A stretch of 32,535 nucleotides of DNA from Oscillospiraceae bacterium (GTDB lineage Bacteria; Bacillota; Clostridia; Oscillospirales; CAG-272): NCBI GenBank assembly GCA_015065295.1, contig SVQN01000029.1:1-32535 (forward strand), in the 5' to 3' direction. The position numbers were made by a program, and so were the translations under genes. The notes under the pieces were generated by a model, which made no database searches, was not told the DNA's origin, and saw only the letters and a list, made by a program, of their open reading frames with translations. Positions 29,930 through 32,535 of this stretch are shown here, in pieces (the stretch's first letter is position 1; each line of letters begins with the position of its first letter).

Positions 29930-31063
29930 TCAGATAATCCGATCTGCTTCCGCGAGGGCGATATTGTGGAAAATCCGTCGTGCGCGGAAGAACGGGGCGC
30001 GGTTGTCACGGCCGTAGTGGACGGAGTTGGTCAGAAGGATGATGTAAATGCCGGTTCTGCCGTCCACATAGATCGACGTGCCGGTGTAGCCGTTGTGTCC
30101 GTAGGAATCGGGGGACATCAGTTCGCCTGACGCGGACAGCTCGCCGCCGTGGATGGCAAAGCCGAGTCCGCGCGATTCGCCGAGGTGTTTTGTGTAATTG
30201 GTTGTCGCAAGGTCGAACGTGTGCCGTCCGAGGTAGACGGTTCCGTCCGATGTGCCGCGTCCGGACAGCATGGCCGCGAACTTGATGCAGTCGCCGAGGG
30301 ACGCGAAAACGCCCGCGTTGCCGGATACGCCGCCCCGGAAATGCGCGTTTTCGTCGTGAACGTGTCCGCAGATGTAGTAGTGGTTGTGCGGAGAATATTC
30401 CGTCGCCGCGACGTTGTCCGATTGCGGGCAGTAACACGCCGTTTCCATCCCGAGCGGACGGAAAACAAGATCGTCCGCCAGTTCGTTCAGGGGTTTGTCC
30501 GCGATTTTTTCGAGAATGGTCTGCAGAACGATGTAGCCCATGCAGCTGTAGTTGACCTTTTCGCCGATGCCGCACACCGGTTTGCTGTCAAGAATCGCGC
30601 GGACGGAATCGTCCGGGGTGATGCCCATCGAGTACAGCGGCAGATGCGGCGAAATGCCGGACGAATGGGTCATCAGATGGCGGATCTCAACATCGCGGAA
30701 ATTGCCGCAGTTGTCAAAATACCGCCACAGCGAATCGTAAAGCGAGAATTTACCGTCCTCCATCATCCGGAGAGCGACCATCGTCGTGGACATCATCTTG
30801 GAGACGGATGCCATGTCGTAGAGGGTATCGAAATCGACCGGCTTCGGGTCGGGATTCCGGAAAATTTCGCCGGAATAATCCTGCCGGTTGCCCGCGCAGA
30901 ATTTCAGCAGAACCTCGTCTCCGCGTCCGACTGCGACGGAAGCACAGCTGTACTGCGTTCCGAGACCGTCCAGAACGTGCCATATCGTTTTGTTGAAGTC
31001 GCTGATGTGTCCGGTATCCGATAAAATGAGGTTGTTCGTAAGATAAATCCGTTTTTCTGCCAT
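29930..31063 (-). CDS. Serine hydrolase of the beta-lactamase/AmiE group
   Basis: This is a 377-residue protein with the class-C beta-lactamase-like fold. SxxK is S86-V-S-K89 in DMASVSKMMS. The third motif is in GHNGYTG (His-x-Gly form). The second motif, normally Tyr-x-Asn, reads Y172-S-C174 in NYSCMGY, an unusual residue at an active-site position. In B. subtilis the murQ-namZ operon carries AmiE, a hydrolase of this family that cuts the amide between MurNAc and the peptide; the location suggests the same role here. No signal peptide is visible. AGGAGG precedes the ATG. It sits 15 nt after the kinase gene. Alternatives are an esterase or D-aminopeptidase, which share the fold. Confidence 0.9.
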   Translation of the reverse strand: MAEKRIYLTNNLILSDTGHISDFNKTIWHVLDGLGTQYSCASVAVGRGDEVLLKFCAGNRQDYSGEIFRNPDPKPVDFDTLYDMASVSKMMSTTMVALRMMEDGKFSLYDSLWRYFDNCGNFRDVEIRHLMTHSSGISPHLPLYSMGITPDDSVRAILDSKPVCGIGEKVNYSCMGYIVLQTILEKIADKPLNELADDLVFRPLGMETACYCPQSDNVAATEYSPHNHYYICGHVHDENAHFRGGVSGNAGVFASLGDCIKFAAMLSGRGTSDGTVYLGRHTFDLATTNYTKHLGESRGLGFAIHGGELSASGELMSPDSYGHNGYTGTSIYVDGRTGIYIILLTNSVHYGRDNRAPFFRARRIFHNIALAEADRII

Positions 31064-31078
31064 GGTCGTTCCTCCTTT

Positions 31079-32002
31079 TTATGTATTCATGTACAGCCGG
31101 TAAGCGGCAAACGCCGGATCGGGTTCGTCGGTGCGGAAGGTCACTTTACAGATTTCGCTGACCTTGAGCCGCAGAGTCTGTTCAAAATTCAGCCGGAGAG
31201 TGTCCGAATGTGTGATATGTCCGCCGGTCAGCGCAATTTCGACGGCGGATCTTCTGGTTCGGCGGATCGCGGTCGCCGCATCATCGGAAAGAACATCCGC
31301 ACTTTTCCACAGGATGTCCGCCGCCGTCGGATGTCCGTCTTCTGCAAGTTTGTCAATCACCGGCGCGATGTTCGCAAAATCCGCTTTGGTGCGCTCCGGG
31401 GCGTAGACGTATTTCACCAGTCCGGAAATTCCGTCAATGCCGAGTTCATCGAAAACGGCGCGTTCGAGGATTTCGTCCGGTTCGTTCCGGTCGCGCAGGT
31501 TCGTGATCGTATGAAGAGCGGTCATTCCCGTGAAGTACGCGCTGCCGCCGTCGCCGAGGAGATGACCCCATCCGCCCGCGCGGGTGAGAACGCCGTTCTG
31601 CCGCAGGAATACGACCGATCCGGTACCGGAAATGACGAGCATACCGTCCGCCGTGGGACCGAATGCGGCGTTCAGCGCAAGTTCCGCGTCGCTCATGACG
31701 TCGGTTTTTACGCCGAATTCTGCGGTTAGTTCCGCCGCTAAATGTTCCGAAAGTTCGCCGGAAGACGCTCCCGCCGCGCCGACCGCAATGTACGCGCAGG
31801 AATCACGCCATACTTCGCGGATTGCCGAAACAATAGCGGCTTTCGCGTTGTCGTAGGACAGCACCACATTCCCGCATCCGGCGAATGCTTCCGCGATCAT
31901 CTGTCCGTTTGCGTTGATGTCAAACGCCGCCGCACGGGTTTTCGTTCCGCCCGCATCCACGCCGATGACGATGTTTTCTTCCTTATTATAAGTGGTATTC
32001 AT
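31079..32002 (-). CDS. BadF/BadG/BcrA/BcrD-family amino-sugar kinase, MurK-like
   Basis: This is a 307-residue ASKHA-fold kinase. ATP phosphate-binding loops: GVDAGGTKTR (14-23, D16), ISGTGS and GGWGHLLGDGGSAY. Family members include human and bacterial N-acetylglucosamine kinases and MurK of Clostridium acetobutylicum, which phosphorylates MurNAc and GlcNAc and is encoded next to murQ. Here it overlaps murQ by 17 nt in the same direction, so MurNAc-6-phosphate formation for MurQ is the likely role. This order would supply MurQ's substrate without a MurNAc PTS transporter. The visible start is the ATG at 32002. Length is normal for the family. Confidence 0.9.
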   Translation of the reverse strand: MNTTYNKEENIVIGVDAGGTKTRAAAFDINANGQMIAEAFAGCGNVVLSYDNAKAAIVSAIREVWRDSCAYIAVGAAGASSGELSEHLAAELTAEFGVKTDVMSDAELALNAAFGPTADGMLVISGTGSVVFLRQNGVLTRAGGWGHLLGDGGSAYFTGMTALHTITNLRDRNEPDEILERAVFDELGIDGISGLVKYVYAPERTKADFANIAPVIDKLAEDGHPTAADILWKSADVLSDDAATAIRRTRRSAVEIALTGGHITHSDTLRLNFEQTLRLKVSEICKVTFRTDEPDPAFAAYRLYMNT

Positions 32003-32535
32003 GGCTTTTCAGTACCTCGCGGATTCTGCCGCTGTTTTCTTTCAGCAGACGGTCGGCTTCATCCGCGCTGACACCGAGAAGTCCCATGACGACCGCGTGC
32101 TTGACACGTTTGCCGGAATTCTGCAGGAGAACCGCCGCTTCCTCTTCGCCGCATCCGACCGCTTCCCGGATGATCCGTTCCGCGCGGATGACCAGCTTTT
32201 CGTTGGTCGGCTGAACGTCGATCATGAGGTTGCCGTACACCTTCCCGAGAAGGATGAACGTCGTCGTCGAAATCATATTGAGGATCATTTTCTGCGCGCT
32301 TCCCGCCTTCATGCGGGTCGAACCCGTGACCGCTTCCGGCCCCGTGACCGCTTCGATCGGAATGTCCGCGTGCGCGGAGATCACGGCGTTCTTCACATTG
32401 GCAAGGGAGGCGGTCGTGCAGCCGACGGATTTCGCATAATCGAGCGCACCGATCACATACGGGGTACGTCCGGACGACGCGATTCCGATGACGGTGTCCT
32501 TTGCGGTCACATTGGCTTTCCGCAGGTCTTCTTCG
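31986..32535 (-). CDS. murQ: N-acetylmuramic acid 6-phosphate etherase MurQ (5' end missing)
   Basis: The C-terminal 182 residues are visible; the frame stays open to the window edge, so the start is outside and about 115-120 residues are missing. MurQ splits the lactyl ether of MurNAc-6-phosphate to give GlcNAc-6-phosphate and D-lactate. The SIS-domain sugar-phosphate loop is at GIASSGRTPYVIGAL, and the signature GPEAVTGSTRMKAGSAQKM is intact. The UBA-like helical C-terminal segment (AAVLLQNSGKRVKHAVVMGLLG) is present. The apparent start at the GTG near 32510 is not real, as the coding frame continues upstream with family-like sequence. It is upstream of the kinase, whose start it overlaps. 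Confidence 0.95.
   Translation of the reverse strand, partial: EEDLRKANVTAKDTVIGIASSGRTPYVIGALDYAKSVGCTTASLANVKNAVISAHADIPIEAVTGPEAVTGSTRMKAGSAQKMILNMISTTTFILLGKVYGNLMIDVQPTNEKLVIRAERIIREAVGCGEEEAAVLLQNSGKRVKHAVVMGLLGVSADEADRLLKENSGRIREVLKSHEYHL

Noticed and set aside
1..32535. CRISPR arrays, tRNA or rRNA genes, phage or toxin-antitoxin modules
   Set aside because: No regularly spaced direct repeats, cloverleaf sequences, or signature genes of these kinds were seen.

Overview
The window looks like chromosomal DNA of a fermentative, gut-type Gram-positive bacterium (Bacillota, class Clostridia, probably near the Oscillospiraceae). The grounds are moderately GC-rich genes with strong GGAGG ribosome binding sites, clean sigma-A type promoters (TTGACA-17-TATAAT), a T-box leader, a Gram-positive type lipoprotein importer, several XRE regulators with helical C-terminal domains, and glycosidases typical of plant or mucus glycan users. 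There is no phage, IS transposase, CRISPR array, rRNA or tRNA. The lineage is an inference.

Layout. 1-3158: a hairpin repeat, a T-box leader (probably leucine-specific) and a fused TIM-barrel/acyl-CoA synthetase gene. 3159-4201: a 1-kb gene-free stretch holding two more hairpin repeats, a 355-bp long-inverted-repeat element, a promoter and a possible attenuator leader for a CNNM/CorC-type membrane protein (4202-5620). 5757-8424: an ECF sigma factor with a 350-residue C-terminal extension, convergent with an XRE regulator. 8644-11818 (minus): metallophosphoesterase and phosphopantetheinyl transferase, translationally coupled, then a GH127 beta-L-arabinofuranosidase-like enzyme. 11941-14579 (minus): marR plus an ABC exporter with a histidine-rich tail, behind a promoter bracketed by a perfect 19-bp inverted operator. 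14774-18276 (plus): a GH106-like glycosidase and a PatB/MalY-type PLP enzyme. 18316-19901 (minus): TraX-like membrane protein, HAD phosphatase and an uncatalogued 56-residue protein. 20153-22650 (plus): two tandem XRE paralogues. 22701-25055 (minus): a polar amino-acid ABC importer. 25210-26244 (minus): a UroD/MtaA-family protein. 26398-27975 (plus): a ComM/YifB AAA+ protein. 28027-32535 (minus): a peptidoglycan amino-sugar recycling operon (murQ, BadF-type amino-sugar kinase, AmiE-like serine hydrolase, namZ, a membrane protein).

How the parts fit. The right-hand operon should take MurNAc-containing wall fragments to GlcNAc-6-phosphate (NamZ and the amidase-like hydrolase release MurNAc, the kinase phosphorylates it, MurQ cleaves the lactyl ether). 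None of the visible proteins has a signal peptide, so the pathway appears cytoplasmic. The two glycosidases (GH127, GH106-like) also lack signal peptides and would act on imported oligosaccharides.

The most unusual points are: a probable leucine T-box in front of an acyl-CoA synthetase fused to a sugar-isomerase-like TIM barrel; an ECF sigma gene with a strong in-frame internal ribosome binding site at its domain junction; the 355-bp nested palindrome; and a six-copy family of intergenic hairpin repeats sharing a G-rich flank.
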